Part shown: positions 20,170 through 30,651 of the stretch, piece by piece
How the letters are laid out: each line of letters opens with the position of its first letter
Numbering within the stretch: position 1 is the first letter of the stretch
Assembly (NCBI GenBank): GCA_017536695.1
Contig: JAFXGX010000009.1
Span: 1 to 64,000 of the forward strand
Reading direction: 5' to 3'
Length of the DNA stretch: 64,000 nt
Origin: Bacteroidaceae bacterium
GTDB taxonomy: Bacteria; Bacteroidota; Bacteroidia; Bacteroidales; Bacteroidaceae
Notes under the pieces: generated by a model
Databases searched by the model: none
Seen by the model: the letters and a program-made list of their open reading frames with translations, nothing else
What the model was told of the DNA's origin: nothing
Made by a program: the position numbers and the translations under genes

Positions 20170-21516
20170 ATGGAACTTGATATTCTAACAGCAATTTCCC
20201 CGATTGACGGACGTTACAGGGGAAAGACAGAATCCCTTGCAGGCTATTTTTCGGAGTATGCATTGATTAAATACCGCGTGTTTGTCGAAATTGAGTATTT
20301 CATAGCATTGTGTGAACTTCCCATACCTCAGCTCGCGGGCATGGATAAGGCCTTGTTCCCTCGCTTGCGCGAGATATACGGCAACTTCTCCGAGGAGAAT
20401 GCCGCACGTGTTAAGGCCATTGAGAAGGTAACCAATCACGATGTCAAGGCGGTCGAGTATTTCATAAAGGAACAGTTTGATGCTATCGGCGGGCTTGATG
20501 CATACAAGGAGTTCATCCACTTCGGCTTGACTTCTCAGGATATCAATAATACCTCGATTCCGTGCTCAATAAAGGATGCATTGAACGATGTCTATTATCC
20601 TGCAGTCGAGGAATTGATAGCGCAGCTCAGAGAGTATGCGGCAGCATGGGAGAATATCCCGATGCTTGCACGTACTCATGGACAGCCAGCCTCTCCGACC
20701 CGTTTGGGCAAGGAAGTCATGGTTTTTGTGTACCGTCTTGAGACACAGCTGGCAGAACTTAAAAGATGCACTATTTCGGCAAAGTTCGGAGGTGCGACAG
20801 GTAACTTCAATGCTCATCATGTCGCTTACCCTTCGGTAGATTGGAAATCTTTTGCAAACAGGTTCGTTCAGGAGAATCTCGGCCTGCAGCGCGAGCAGTA
20901 TACCACACAGATATCAAATTATGACAACCTTGCTGCGCTCTTCGATGCAATGCGCCGCATCAATGTCATCATCATGGATATGGACAAGGACTTCTGGCAG
21001 TATATCTCGAATGAGTTCTTCAAGCAGAAAATCAAGGCCGGTGAGGTCGGTTCAAGTGCAATGCCGCACAAGGTCAACCCTATCGACTTCGAGAACAGCG
21101 AAGGTAATCTGGGTATAGCAAATGCCGTTCTTGACCACTTGGCTATGAAGCTCCCTATCTCACGTCTGCAGCGCGACCTTACCGATTCTACGGTATTACG
21201 TAATGTGGGAGTGCCTATGGGACATATGATGATAGCTATTAAGAGCTCTCTTGTAGGTCTTCGTAAGCTGCTTCTGAACGAGCAGGCAATATACAATGAG
21301 CTTGACAACTGCTGGAGTGTATGTGCCGAGGGTATACAGACCATTCTGCGTCGTGAGGCATATCCTAACCCATATGAGGCCCTGAAGGCGCTTACACGCA
21401 CGAACGAGGGTATCAACCGCAACACCTTGCTGCAGTTCATTGAGGGGCTCGATGTCTCTGAAAGTGTAAAGGAGGAGTTGCGTGCAATAACACCGCATAC
21501 CTATACAGGTTTGTAA
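20170..21516 (+). CDS. purB: Adenylosuccinate lyase
   Basis: PurB acts twice in purine synthesis, releasing fumarate from SAICAR and from adenylosuccinate. The 448-residue protein belongs to the fumarase/aspartase superfamily and has the signature GSSAMPHKVNPIDFEN (about residues 295-310), with the flexible catalytic Ser, and the LARTHGQPASPT stretch holding the general acid His. It is of the E. coli PurB subtype by its N-terminal LTAISPIDGRY. It leads a probable operon with rluB and asnS that ends in a strong terminator at 24214. Confidence 0.95.
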   Translation: MELDILTAISPIDGRYRGKTESLAGYFSEYALIKYRVFVEIEYFIALCELPIPQLAGMDKALFPRLREIYGNFSEENAARVKAIEKVTNHDVKAVEYFIKEQFDAIGGLDAYKEFIHFGLTSQDINNTSIPCSIKDALNDVYYPAVEELIAQLREYAAAWENIPMLARTHGQPASPTRLGKEVMVFVYRLETQLAELKRCTISAKFGGATGNFNAHHVAYPSVDWKSFANRFVQENLGLQREQYTTQISNYDNLAALFDAMRRINVIIMDMDKDFWQYISNEFFKQKIKAGEVGSSAMPHKVNPIDFENSEGNLGIANAVLDHLAMKLPISRLQRDLTDSTVLRNVGVPMGHMMIAIKSSLVGLRKLLLNEQAIYNELDNCWSVCAEGIQTILRREAYPNPYEALKALTRTNEGINRNTLLQFIEGLDVSESVKEELRAITPHTYTGL

Positions 21517-21558
21517 TGAATATTAATTGGACCGTGAGGTTCGTAAAATATTTTTTAG

Positions 21559-22764
21559 ATGAGTAACTATAGAGACAAGCGTCAGGATGGTTTTTCCTCA
21601 CGCGGAAACAGGGATAGAGCGTCGTTCAATCCCAATTTTGGAAGTGATAACAGACTGAAGCGTTCGCGCTTTGACAGAAGTTCTGATGAGGGCGCCCAGT
21701 ACGAAAGGGCAGACCGCGGAAACGGCAGCAGAACATATGGCCGTGGCGGTCGCGGCTTTGCAGCTCGTCCAGGCGAGGAGAGAGGCAACCGTTATGGTGG
21801 CGGCTTCAAGCCACGTTACAACAAGGATGCTTCACAGGGCGCTGAAAGAGGTGGCAGAAGAGGCTACCAGGGCAGGGATTACTCTGCTGCTTATTCAGGG
21901 CCTGAGGGGGAAAGAGGCGCCCGTCCTGCATCGGGACGTCGCGATGGCTATGGTAGCCGTCCGTCAAGAAGAGGCAGTTATGACCCCAATGCAAAATACA
22001 GTGCAAAGAAACGCATGGCATACAAAGAGGCTGCAATAGACCCGAATGCCCCTGTGCGTCTTAACAAATATCTTTCGAATGCAGGTATATGCTCACGCCG
22101 TGAAGCGGACAACTATATCGAGGCAGGGCTCATAATGGTAAACGGCGAGGTTGTTACTGAGTTGGGAACAAAGGTGCTTCCCGGCGATGACGTACGCTTC
22201 AACGGCGAGCGTATCAACCCCGAGAGAAAAGTATATGTCCTCCTTAACAAGCCGAAGGATTGTGTTACCACGGTCGATGACCCTCAGGAGCGCAAGACTG
22301 TGCTCGACTGCCTGAAAGGTATTGGCAAGGAGAGAATCTATCCTGTAGGACGCCTTGACCGCAATACGACAGGTGTGCTTCTGCTTACAAATGACGGTGA
22401 CCTGGCAGCAAAATTGACTCATCCGAAGTTCATGAAGAAGAAAATCTACCATGTCACATGCGACAAGAATGTTGCAATGTCGGATATGGACCTTCTTGTC
22501 AGCGGTATTGAGTTGGAGGATGGTCCGGTATATGCCGATGAGGTTTCATATGTCAATGAGGCCGACCGTTCGCAGATAGGCATTGAGATACACTCCGGAA
22601 AGAACCGTATCGTGCGACGTATGCTCGAACACCTCGGCTACCGTGTGAACAAACTCGACAGAGTGCTTTTTGCTGGTCTTACCAAGAAGAATCTCAGACG
22701 CGGTGATTGGCGTTACCTCACAGACAAGGAGGTCGCAATGCTACGCATGGGTGCATACGAATAA
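21559..22764 (+). CDS. rluB: 23S rRNA pseudouridine synthase, RluB family, with Arg/Gly-rich N-terminus
   Basis: RluB-family enzymes make a pseudouridine in helix 80 region of 23S rRNA. The 401-residue protein has an S4 RNA-binding domain (about 166-225, [19 protein letters not shown]) and the catalytic motif GRLDRNTTG with Asp267. Ahead of these lies a low-complexity segment of about 150 residues rich in Arg, Gly, Ser and Tyr (for example RGRGG-type and RGGRRG-type clusters), which is absent from E. coli RluB and likely disordered. Family members RluB, RluE and RluF differ in target, so the exact site is an inference. Confidence 0.88.
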   Translation: MSNYRDKRQDGFSSRGNRDRASFNPNFGSDNRLKRSRFDRSSDEGAQYERADRGNGSRTYGRGGRGFAARPGEERGNRYGGGFKPRYNKDASQGAERGGRRGYQGRDYSAAYSGPEGERGARPASGRRDGYGSRPSRRGSYDPNAKYSAKKRMAYKEAAIDPNAPVRLNKYLSNAGICSRREADNYIEAGLIMVNGEVVTELGTKVLPGDDVRFNGERINPERKVYVLLNKPKDCVTTVDDPQERKTVLDCLKGIGKERIYPVGRLDRNTTGVLLLTNDGDLAAKLTHPKFMKKKIYHVTCDKNVAMSDMDLLVSGIELEDGPVYADEVSYVNEADRSQIGIEIHSGKNRIVRRMLEHLGYRVNKLDRVLFAGLTKKNLRRGDWRYLTDKEVAMLRMGAYE

Positions 22765-22808
22765 TAATGAATGTAGCCCGCTTTGTCGGGTGTAACCACA
22801 ATAAATCG

Positions 22809-24212
22809 ATGAAAGCGATAAAACGAACAAGAATTGCTGATTTGCTCAAGAGCAAGGAGCATGGCATTGAGGTTAATGTCCGTGGCTGGGTAAGAACCCG
22901 CCGTAGTAGCAAACAGGTTGCCTTTGTGGCTCTGAATGACGGTTCTACAATCAATAATGTCCAGGTCGTTATCGACGTGGAAAAGTTTGATGAGGAACTT
23001 GTAAAACAGTTTACGACAGGTGCATGTCTTAGCGTCAACGGAACATTGGTCGAGTCTATCGGTGGCGGTCAGGCCGTTGAGATTCAGGCAACAGAGATTG
23101 AATTGCTTGGTGCATGTGATAATACATATCCTCTTCAGAAGAAGGGACAGACCATGGAGTTCATGCGTACAGTAGCGCACCTGCGTCCCCGTACAAATAC
23201 ATTCGGTGCAGTGTTCCGCATACGTCATAACATGGCCTATGCAATCCACAAGTTCTTCCACGACAAAGGATTCTACTATTTCCACACTCCGCTGATTACG
23301 GCATCTGACTGCGAGGGCGCTGGACAGATGTTTCAGGTGACTACAATGAATCTCTATGACCTCAAGAAGGATGAGAACGGCAGCATCATATACGACAACG
23401 ATTTCTTCGGCAAGCAGGCTAGCCTGACAGTATCAGGTCAGCTCGAAGGCGAGCTGGCGGCAACAGCCCTCGGTGCAATCTACACATTCGGTCCTACTTT
23501 CCGTGCCGAGAACTCGAATACACCGCGCCACCTTGCTGAGTTCTGGATGATTGAGCCCGAGGTAGCCTTCAACGATATCTATGACAACATGGAGCTTGCT
23601 GAGGAGTTCATCAAGTACTGTGTACAGTGGGCTCTTGACAACTGTATGGAGGATATTACATTCCTCAACAACATGATAGACAAGGAACTTATCGGACGTC
23701 TGCGTTCAATAGTCGATACGGAGTTCGTACGTTTGAGCTATACCGATGGTATCAAGATTCTTGAGGAAGCCGTTGCTGCGGGCCACAAGTTCGAGTTCCC
23801 TGTGTATTGGGGTGTCGACCTTGCTTCGGAGCATGAGCGATATCTGGTAGAGACACACTTCAAGCGTCCTGTAATACTTACCGATTACCCGAAGGATATC
23901 AAGGCATTCTACATGAAGCAGAATGATGACGGCAAGACTGTACGTGCGATGGATGTCCTCTTCCCGAAAATCGGAGAAATTATCGGTGGCTCAGAGCGTG
24001 AGGCCGATTATGGCAAGTTGCTGAAGCGCATCGAGGAGATGAATATCCCGATGAAGGATATGTGGTGGTACCTTGATACACGCCGCTACGGTTCATGCCC
24101 TCACTCGGGTTTTGGTCTCGGATTCGAGCGTCTGTTGCTATTCGTGACAGGTATGGCGAATATCCGCGACGTGATACCTTTCCCGCGTACTCCGAACAAT
24201 GCAGAGTTCTAA
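22809..24212 (+). CDS. asnS: Asparaginyl-tRNA synthetase
   Basis: AsnS charges tRNA-Asn. The 467-residue class IIb synthetase has an N-terminal OB-fold anticodon-binding domain (about 15-105), motif 2 ([20 protein letters not shown]) and motif 3 ([10 protein letters not shown]) in the catalytic domain. The frame is open from 22707 inside rluB, but the ATG at 22809 (MKAIKRTRI) begins the conserved protein. It ends two bases before the operon terminator. Confidence 0.96.
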   Translation: MKAIKRTRIADLLKSKEHGIEVNVRGWVRTRRSSKQVAFVALNDGSTINNVQVVIDVEKFDEELVKQFTTGACLSVNGTLVESIGGGQAVEIQATEIELLGACDNTYPLQKKGQTMEFMRTVAHLRPRTNTFGAVFRIRHNMAYAIHKFFHDKGFYYFHTPLITASDCEGAGQMFQVTTMNLYDLKKDENGSIIYDNDFFGKQASLTVSGQLEGELAATALGAIYTFGPTFRAENSNTPRHLAEFWMIEPEVAFNDIYDNMELAEEFIKYCVQWALDNCMEDITFLNNMIDKELIGRLRSIVDTEFVRLSYTDGIKILEEAVAAGHKFEFPVYWGVDLASEHERYLVETHFKRPVILTDYPKDIKAFYMKQNDDGKTVRAMDVLFPKIGEIIGGSEREADYGKLLKRIEEMNIPMKDMWWYLDTRRYGSCPHSGFGLGFERLLLFVTGMANIRDVIPFPRTPNNAEF

Positions 24213-24213
24213 T

Positions 24214-24247
24214 AAAAACGGCGCTTTTTTTTGAAAGCGCCGTTTTT
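24214..24247 (+). terminator. Terminator after asnS
   Basis: AAAAACGGCGCTTT pairs with AAAGCGCCGTTTTT (14 bp, 6-nt loop), with the T run as part of the 3' arm. It is a textbook intrinsic terminator. Confidence 0.93.
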
Positions 24248-24386
24248 ATATTGCCCGTAGAATCCAAATAAAACTAAAAGGGTTTTTTATTCTGCAATAA
24301 AAGTGCTATACTCGCGTTATGAAAAAAAGGAGTGCCGTTTTCGGTATGATTTTGTTGACGCCTCTCCTTTTGAAACTGAGTATGAT

Positions 24387-25472
24387 ATGGACAAGAACCG
24401 TTATTGTATAATTATGGCCGGTGGTCAGGGGACACGTCTCTGGCCCATGAGCCGAAAAGCCTTTCCAAAACAGTTCCAGGATGTGTTGGGTTGTGGAAGA
24501 ACATTGTTGCAGCTTACATATGACCGTTATTGCCGCATAATCCCCAAAGAGAACATACTTGTATCGACGCATGTGGATTATACTGCCCTTGTACGCGAAC
24601 AACTACCCGAACTTCCCGATTCTCAAGTGATACATGAACCTGCATTCAGGGGTACGGCTCCCAGTCTTGCCAATCTTGCTTGCCACATACGTCTGTTGAA
24701 CCCGAAGGCGAATATCATTGTCGCACAGAGTGACCAGCTGGTGCTCAATGAAGAGAAGTTCTCCGAGATTATATTGCGGGGTTTTGATTTTGTCGCCGAG
24801 AACAATAAACTGGTTGTTGTAGGTATCAAGCCTACATGTCCCGAGACACGCTATGGTTATATACAGGTCGATGGTGCTCCAGATGAGAATTCGTTCTACA
24901 AGGTAAAGACATTTACCGAGAAACCTCAGTATGAGTTTGCCAAGATTTTTATGGAGAGTGGCGAGTTCTATTGGAACTCGGGGCTTTATATATGGAATGT
25001 GCAGACAATAATAGATACCATGTCAAAGTATCTGCCCGAGATGATGCGTATGCTCGAGGAGATATACAGTGCAATCCCCGACCGCAATGAGCGTCGTACA
25101 CGCGGCTACGAGGTATATACTTCCTTCCCTAATGCTTCGCTTGACATGAGCGTTATGGAGAGGGCTGATAATGTATATCTTCTGCCGGGTGATTTCGGGT
25201 GGGCCGATATCGGTACTTGGGATACCCTTTATGGCACGCTGCCTAAGGATGCTGACGGGAACGTTACACCTAACTCTTCGGTGTTGAAATATGATAGCCA
25301 CAACAATCTGATAGTTCTTCCCAAGGGCAAGCTTGCTGTGGTCCAGGGTGTTGACGGGTTGCTTGTAGTGGATGCAGGGAATGTTCTCATGATATGCCGC
25401 AAGGAGGATGAAAGGGAGATACGCAAATTCCTCAACGATGTCAAGATGAAGCTCGGCGACGAGTATGCATGA
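24387..25472 (+). CDS. manC: Mannose-1-phosphate guanylyltransferase
   Basis: The enzyme makes GDP-mannose from mannose-1-phosphate and GTP, a precursor of glycans and of GDP-fucose. The 361-residue protein has the nucleotidyltransferase motif AGGQGTRLWPMSR (from residue 11) and PKQF, the FTEKP motif (VKTFTEKP) and a conserved GDFGWADIGTW segment. It has only the pyrophosphorylase part; the fused isomerase domain of bifunctional ManC enzymes is absent. The frame extends to a GTG at 24303, but the ATG at 24387 fits the family. It stands alone and converges on the lytic transglycosylase gene. Confidence 0.92.
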   Translation: MDKNRYCIIMAGGQGTRLWPMSRKAFPKQFQDVLGCGRTLLQLTYDRYCRIIPKENILVSTHVDYTALVREQLPELPDSQVIHEPAFRGTAPSLANLACHIRLLNPKANIIVAQSDQLVLNEEKFSEIILRGFDFVAENNKLVVVGIKPTCPETRYGYIQVDGAPDENSFYKVKTFTEKPQYEFAKIFMESGEFYWNSGLYIWNVQTIIDTMSKYLPEMMRMLEEIYSAIPDRNERRTRGYEVYTSFPNASLDMSVMERADNVYLLPGDFGWADIGTWDTLYGTLPKDADGNVTPNSSVLKYDSHNNLIVLPKGKLAVVQGVDGLLVVDAGNVLMICRKEDEREIRKFLNDVKMKLGDEYA

Positions 25473-25475
25473 TAT

Positions 25476-25518
25476 AATGAAGGGCAGCAGCATTGCGCAG
25501 CTGTCCTTCATTTGTTTG
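25476..25518. terminator. Shared terminator between manC and the transglycosylase gene
   Basis: ATGAAGGGCAGC (25477-25488) pairs with GCTGTCCTTCAT (25500-25511) with one wobble. The hairpin serves the converging genes; on the plus strand TTGTTTG follows. Confidence 0.7.
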
Positions 25519-25564
25519 CTTTGCTCCTTTGAGTTGTATAAGGCTGTTACGACCTGTTTGATGG

Positions 25565-26557
25565 CTATTCTGCAATCCAGCGCCTGTCATGCGCCCTGGT
25601 CTTCGTTGGGTCATATTCGAGCGCCTTTACGTCCGGAATCTTTACCTTGTATGTCTTGTTGCTTTTGTTTGCCATTGAGGCGCTTCTTATCCATGGGTTT
25701 GCCTCGTGCAGCTGAAGATATGTCAGTCCGTGCTCTTTAGCTATGTCAGCCCAGCTTGTGACTGCATTGCTGACAGTTATGGTCTTGGCAATGGGGATAG
25801 TCGGGTACAGGTCGCTCTCCTTGAGAATAAAGCCATATGCTTGGGGGTTGCTGAAAATGGTCTTTACCGCCAGAAGACGGAAAATGTAACGCGATGTCTC
25901 GGGTAGAAGTACCAGATTTATTGCCTTCTCCTCTTTCTGTGCATTAATTCTCTTGGTAACATTGGCCCTGCCTGTATTGTAGCTTGCTGCCACGGTCAGC
26001 CAGTCGCCGTACTCTTCGTATGACTCCTTTAGGTACTTGCATGCAGCGACTGTTGCCTTTTCTATGTTGTAGCGCTCATCAACCTCGCCGTTGACCTCAA
26101 GACCGTACTGGCGTCCGGTCTTCTCAAGGAACTGCCATGGACCTGCGGCTCCGGCACCAGAACGCGCCTCGACGTCACCGTTGCACTCTATTATCATCAG
26201 ATATTTGAAATCGGAGGGTATGCCGTGCTTCACAAGTATCGGCTCCACAATGGGGAACAGACGGTTGGCACGCTTTATCTGCAGCATTGTGTTTATGTGC
26301 GAGTAGCAGAATGAGAGCATCTCTCTGTCCATACGCTCCCTGCGGTCCTGCGATGTCAGTTCTATCTTCTCGCCTGCAAAAGTGACCTGCATCGGTATCT
26401 TTGGCGATACATTGTTGTTCAGCATTTGCTCTTTTTTCTCCTTTTCATCGTTGCTTTTTGCCGGATGGCTCCTTGCGGCAGCGCTTGACGGCGCTGCAGA
26501 AGAAAGAACCAGCAACGCTGCGATGCATAAGCATGATATTTCTCTTTTCATTTTCAT
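25565..26557 (-). CDS. Membrane-bound lytic transglycosylase, MltD type
   Basis: This is a periplasmic enzyme that cleaves peptidoglycan between MurNAc and GlcNAc. The 330-residue protein has a signal peptide (about 1-27), an SLT (goose-lysozyme-like) domain from about 105 to 230 with the catalytic Glu in YLMIIECN, then GAAGPWQFLEKTGRQYGL and the ASYNTGRANV motif, and a C-terminal LysM-like wall-binding region (about 255-320). The usual ESGF context after the Glu reads ECNGD here. It is transcribed alone, converging on manC, and shares a short intergenic region with the divergent RlmL-like gene. Confidence 0.85.
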   Translation of the reverse strand: MKMKREISCLCIAALLVLSSAAPSSAAARSHPAKSNDEKEKKEQMLNNNVSPKIPMQVTFAGEKIELTSQDRRERMDREMLSFCYSHINTMLQIKRANRLFPIVEPILVKHGIPSDFKYLMIIECNGDVEARSGAGAAGPWQFLEKTGRQYGLEVNGEVDERYNIEKATVAACKYLKESYEEYGDWLTVAASYNTGRANVTKRINAQKEEKAINLVLLPETSRYIFRLLAVKTIFSNPQAYGFILKESDLYPTIPIAKTITVSNAVTSWADIAKEHGLTYLQLHEANPWIRSASMANKSNKTYKVKIPDVKALEYDPTKTRAHDRRWIAE

Positions 26558-26584
26558 TGAGTCTGCTCTGTATTATAATTTTCG

Positions 26585-26615
26585 CGAAGATAGTTCAAAC
26601 ATACTCAAATATCAA
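26585..26615 (-). promoter_or_regulatory. Promoter of the transglycosylase gene
   Basis: On the minus strand TTG (26615-26613) and TATCTTCG (26592-26585) are separated by 20 nt, giving a leader of about 20 nt. Confidence 0.6.
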
Positions 26616-26723
26616 CTCTTTTTGTTGATTCGCATCGCTTTTTTTTGTTCCTTTGCAAAATATTAGGGGACTGACCGGAATGGCTTTCCAGAGTGTTCCC
26701 TAAAACACTTTTTGGACAATTTT

Positions 26724-28373
26724 ATGGCAGAATTTGAAATGATTGCAAAGACCTTTCAGGGTCTTGAGGAGGTCTTGGCAAAGGAATTGGTTGCCTTGGG
26801 CGCAAATAATGTGCAGATAGGCCGCCGTATGGTCTCATTTACGGGAGACAAGGAACTTATGTACAAGGCGAATTTCCATCTAAGGACGGCTGTGCGCATC
26901 CTGAAACCGATAATGCACTTCAGGGCGGCCGACGCCGATGAGGTCTATGAGGTTATCAAGGCGATAGACTGGGAACAGTATATGGACCGCAATTCGACAT
27001 TCTCTGTCGATTCGGTGGTGTACAGCGAGGTATTCCGTCACTCCAAGTTCGTAGCATATCGTGTAAAGGATGCCATTGCCGACTACTTCAACGAAAAGTA
27101 CGGCGAGCGCCCTTCGGTGCGCCTGAACAATCCTGACCTCATCTTCCACATACATATAGCAGGCGAGGAGTGTACATTGGCATTTGACAGTTCGGGAGAG
27201 TCGTTGCATCGCCGAGGCTATCGTGTCGAGACTGGTGCAGCTCCAATCAATGAGGTGTTGGCCGCGGGTCTTATCCTGTTGACAGGCTGGGACGGTGAAT
27301 GTGACTTCATTGACCCGATGTGCGGTTCGGGTACTTTGCCCATCGAGGCTGCACTTATTGCCCGCAACATTGCTCCTGGTGTCTTCCGTCAGGGCTATGC
27401 GTTCGAGAAATGGAAGGATTTTGACAGCGAACTGTTCAAGTCTATATACGATGATGATTCCGGTGAAAGGGAGTTCAATCACAAGATATATGGCTATGAT
27501 GTAGATGGCCGCATGGTAGCATGTGCAAGACGCAACGTCAAGTCTGCCATGATGGGCGATATCATAGAGATAGAGTGTCGTGACATCAAGGATTTTGTCG
27601 AGCCTGAGGCTCCTGCGATAATGGTTGTCAACCCTCCTTATGGCGAGCGCCTGCAGCTCGAGAACCTGCTGAATGTTTACAAGGAACTCGGCTCGCGTCT
27701 CAAGCATGCTTTCCAAGGTAATGAGGCGTGGATTATAAGCAGCAGCTACGACTGCTTTGACCAGGTCGGTCTTAAGGCGTCTGCCCGTATTCCGCTCTAT
27801 AATGGCGACCTTGACTGCGAATTCCGCAAGTATGAGCTCTTTTCGGGTAAGTACAGCGGTTTCCGTGATGGGGGTAATGAACTGAAGAAGGATTTTGCAC
27901 CGCTCAAGCGCAAGTCACGCCTTACCGGTGCCGACGGCGAGCAGCGTCCTCCCCGTTCTAAGGAGCGTGCAGCCGAAAGCTACAGTGGCGATATCGATGA
28001 GGAGTCAATCCGCCGTCGTCGCGAGCTTGAGTCTTATTTCAGCTCATACAGAGACAAGAGGAGTGCTGCTGCACGGAAACGCAGGAATGAAGAGCGTCGC
28101 GATGAAGGACGCGAGGAGAAAAGTGGCTCTTTCCGTCCGCAGCGTGAGCGCAGGGATGATGAACGTCAGGGGCGTCGCGAACAGCGGAGCAACAGAGAGG
28201 GAGCACGCGGCTATGATAAGCGTCAAGCACCGGAGCGCGATTCGCGTGGCCGTGACTCGCGTGGCGGAAACAGAACGGAACGTGGTGGCGTACGTGGTGG
28301 AAGACGTTCGTTTGAACGCCCGAGCGATGATTTCAAGCCCTTGCGTGGAGGTAAACGTATAAAGAAAGACTAA
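26724..28373 (+). CDS. 23S rRNA guanine-N2 methyltransferase, RlmL N-terminal type, with basic tail
   Basis: The enzyme methylates a guanine of 23S rRNA using S-adenosylmethionine. The 549-residue protein has an N-terminal ferredoxin-like and THUMP region (about 1-155), then a Rossmann methyltransferase domain with DPMCGSGTLPIEAALIA (about 200-217) and the catalytic NPPYGERL motif. From about residue 395 on, about 150 residues are low complexity and rich in Arg, Glu, Gly and Ser, with RG and RGG repeats; no known enzyme part is there. The start at the ATG 26724 is preferred to the TTG at 26712. The second RlmK-like domain of E. coli RlmL is absent. The symbol rlmL is close but not certain. 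Confidence 0.87.
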   Translation: MAEFEMIAKTFQGLEEVLAKELVALGANNVQIGRRMVSFTGDKELMYKANFHLRTAVRILKPIMHFRAADADEVYEVIKAIDWEQYMDRNSTFSVDSVVYSEVFRHSKFVAYRVKDAIADYFNEKYGERPSVRLNNPDLIFHIHIAGEECTLAFDSSGESLHRRGYRVETGAAPINEVLAAGLILLTGWDGECDFIDPMCGSGTLPIEAALIARNIAPGVFRQGYAFEKWKDFDSELFKSIYDDDSGEREFNHKIYGYDVDGRMVACARRNVKSAMMGDIIEIECRDIKDFVEPEAPAIMVVNPPYGERLQLENLLNVYKELGSRLKHAFQGNEAWIISSSYDCFDQVGLKASARIPLYNGDLDCEFRKYELFSGKYSGFRDGGNELKKDFAPLKRKSRLTGADGEQRPPRSKERAAESYSGDIDEESIRRRRELESYFSSYRDKRSAAARKRRNEERRDEGREEKSGSFRPQRERRDDERQGRREQRSNREGARGYDKRQAPERDSRGRDSRGGNRTERGGVRGGRRSFERPSDDFKPLRGGKRIKKD

Positions 28374-28418
28374 ATATCACAGAGCCTTCAGTGGGGCTGC
28401 TGTACAAATATAACGAGT

Positions 28419-29687
28419 ATGAAGATTTTGCTTTTAGGTAGTGGTGGCCGCGAGCATGCACTTGCATGGAAAATCGCGCAGAGCCCAAAGGTTGAGAAGT
28501 TGTTCATTGCTCCGGGCAATGCTGGTACAAAGGAGGTCGGCGAGAATGTCGCGATATCCGTATGCGATTTTGATGCAATTGCGGCCTTTGTTCTCGATAA
28601 CGGTATAAACATGGTCGTTGTCGGTCCCGAGGACCCTCTTGTAAAGGGTATATATGACTATTTCAAGGCAGACAGTCGTCTGCAGCATGTCGCGGTAATC
28701 GGTCCTTCAAAGGATGCTGCCGAGCTTGAAGGCAGCAAGAGTTTTGCCAAGGACTTCATGCAGCGTCATTCTATTCCGACAGCGGCGTATAGAGCATTCA
28801 CCGCTGCAGAGAAAGATGAGGCTTATCGCTTCCTGGAGGGACTCAAGGCTCCTTATGTGCTCAAGGCCGACGGCCTCTGTGCCGGTAAGGGTGTGCTCAT
28901 ATTGCCGACTATTGAAGAGGCAAAGAGCAGTCTCAATGAGATGTTTGACGGAATGTTCGGTGACTCATCTGCAACAGTTGTCATTGAGGAGTTCCTTGAT
29001 GGTATCGAGTGCTCGGTGTTCGTGCTTACTGACGGAAAGGATTATGTGATACTGCCCGAGGCAAAGGACTACAAACGTATCGGCGAGGGCAATACAGGCC
29101 TCAATACAGGCGGTATGGGCTCGATATCTCCGGTGCCTTTTGCAACCGAGGAGTGGATGAAGAAGGTCGATGAGCGCATTATCCGTCCTACGGTAGATGG
29201 CCTTGTAAAGGATAACCTGCTCTATAAGGGCTTCATTTTCTTCGGCCTCATAAATGTTGAGGGCGAGCCTATGGTAATTGAGTATAATGTCCGTATGGGC
29301 GACCCTGAGACAGAGTCTGTGATGCTACGTCTTAAGAGTGACATCGTAGAGCTCTTTGAGAAGGTCGATGCAGGTACATTGGCGGGAACTACAGTGGAGT
29401 TCGATGAGAGAGCTGCTGTGTGCGTGATGCTTGTATCAGGCGGTTATCCCGAGCATTATGACAAGGGATTCGAGATTACGGGTTTTGAGAACGTCAAGGA
29501 GAGTATTCTGTTCCATGCCGGTACAGCCGAGAAGGATGGCAAGGTGGTGACTGCCGGGGGGCGTGTCATCGCAGCAGTCTCTTATGGAGCTACACGTGCC
29601 GAGGCTCTTGAACAGTCTTTCCGTTCTGCAAATGCAATCTCTTACGAGAAGAAATATTTTAGAGGAGATATAGGCTTTGACTTATAG
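28419..29687 (+). CDS. purD: Phosphoribosylamine-glycine ligase
   Basis: PurD joins glycine to phosphoribosylamine in purine synthesis, using ATP. The 422-residue ATP-grasp protein begins [18 protein letters not shown], has the [13 protein letters not shown] nucleotide-binding stretch (about residues 145-157), [10 protein letters not shown], and [10 protein letters not shown] (about 230). The domain order (N, A, B, C) and length match the family. The last 10 bases overlap the next gene, a membrane protein, which suggests co-translation. Confidence 0.95.
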   Translation: MKILLLGSGGREHALAWKIAQSPKVEKLFIAPGNAGTKEVGENVAISVCDFDAIAAFVLDNGINMVVVGPEDPLVKGIYDYFKADSRLQHVAVIGPSKDAAELEGSKSFAKDFMQRHSIPTAAYRAFTAAEKDEAYRFLEGLKAPYVLKADGLCAGKGVLILPTIEEAKSSLNEMFDGMFGDSSATVVIEEFLDGIECSVFVLTDGKDYVILPEAKDYKRIGEGNTGLNTGGMGSISPVPFATEEWMKKVDERIIRPTVDGLVKDNLLYKGFIFFGLINVEGEPMVIEYNVRMGDPETESVMLRLKSDIVELFEKVDAGTLAGTTVEFDERAAVCVMLVSGGYPEHYDKGFEITGFENVKESILFHAGTAEKDGKVVTAGGRVIAAVSYGATRAEALEQSFRSANAISYEKKYFRGDIGFDL

Positions 29688-30651
29688 CAGGTCGTTGCAG
29701 GGACGTTTTGTCTCGGGAAGATATACACCGCTGATATTGCTGCTGGTGTCGGTGGTTGTATGGCGTATCGGGGCCTTGTTGCTCCCTGCGTCAGCGGGTA
29801 TGCTTTGGCCTGTGTACATGTTCAGTGTCACTGGAGGGGTGTTCTCTTCTATAGTGCCGCTGTTTTGTTACATTGCCGTGGCTGTAATTCTTGGAATGCT
29901 CCATTTGCATGAGAGACGCATCAGCTGGTTTACGTCGCTGTACTTTTTCCTGTCGGCTGCATCACTGTTCATTCACAATGATGTTGTGTCTGCTGTCTCC
30001 GCAGTTCTTTTTATTGCGCTTATGGCTGCGCTTATGGCGTGTCAGCCAGGCGATGATGCCGAGGGAGCACTTTTTGCGGCTTTTGCCTTGCTTGGACTGC
30101 TTTCGTTCCTGTTGCCACAGTTCCTGTTCCTTCTTCCGCTATTTGTGGCCTACCTCCTTATAGCCAATATATCCGGGCTCAAAAGGTTCCTGGCGGCAAT
30201 GCTTGGACTGATATTGCCTTTCTGGTTCTTGTTCGGTATAACTTATGTGTGGCCTGAGGTAGCGGAGTATATACCTGTCATTGATAGAGTTTCAGGCTGT
30301 CTGGCGTTCCCGGCCGTTATAGAGTTTACCCCACTGAGACTTCTGCTGTTGGTTGCTGAACTTGGTGTGATGTTGCCGGCAATGATGGTTTTTGCGACAT
30401 CTTCCGTGCCGAGCAAGCCATTCTTGCGCAGGAGACTGCTCTTCATGTTGGTTGCGAACAGTTATCTTCTGCTGCTCTCTATCTTCTCCGCACCTAATTT
30501 TGATATGTTGTATGCATGGAGGGTACCGGGAACCGCTCTCTTTGCGTCATATCTTTTCTCACTGAAGGTAACTCGATACTCTAATATATATTTTGTGCTG
30601 TTTTTTATCTTTTGGCTTGCAATAGCCGTGTTTAGCGTATGGGCGAACTGA
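29677..30651 (+). CDS. Polytopic membrane protein, DUF6427-like
   Basis: The product (324 residues) has about eight to ten hydrophobic segments and almost no soluble part, so it is an integral inner-membrane protein. A TTG codon at 29677, inside the end of purD, is the only start that keeps the first span intact; the next ATG is far downstream. It resembles, in length and in its place after purD, a group of Bacteroidota membrane proteins of unknown role (DUF6427), but I cannot confirm this. The last 13 bases overlap the next gene. Confidence 0.65.
   Translation: MTYSRSLQGRFVSGRYTPLILLLVSVVVWRIGALLLPASAGMLWPVYMFSVTGGVFSSIVPLFCYIAVAVILGMLHLHERRISWFTSLYFFLSAASLFIHNDVVSAVSAVLFIALMAALMACQPGDDAEGALFAAFALLGLLSFLLPQFLFLLPLFVAYLLIANISGLKRFLAAMLGLILPFWFLFGITYVWPEVAEYIPVIDRVSGCLAFPAVIEFTPLRLLLLVAELGVMLPAMMVFATSSVPSKPFLRRRLLFMLVANSYLLLLSIFSAPNFDMLYAWRVPGTALFASYLFSLKVTRYSNIYFVLFFIFWLAIAVFSVWAN

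Noticed and set aside
26880..27716. Minus-strand ORF of 278 codons
   Set aside because: It is antisense to the RlmL-like methyltransferase and has no recognisable domain.
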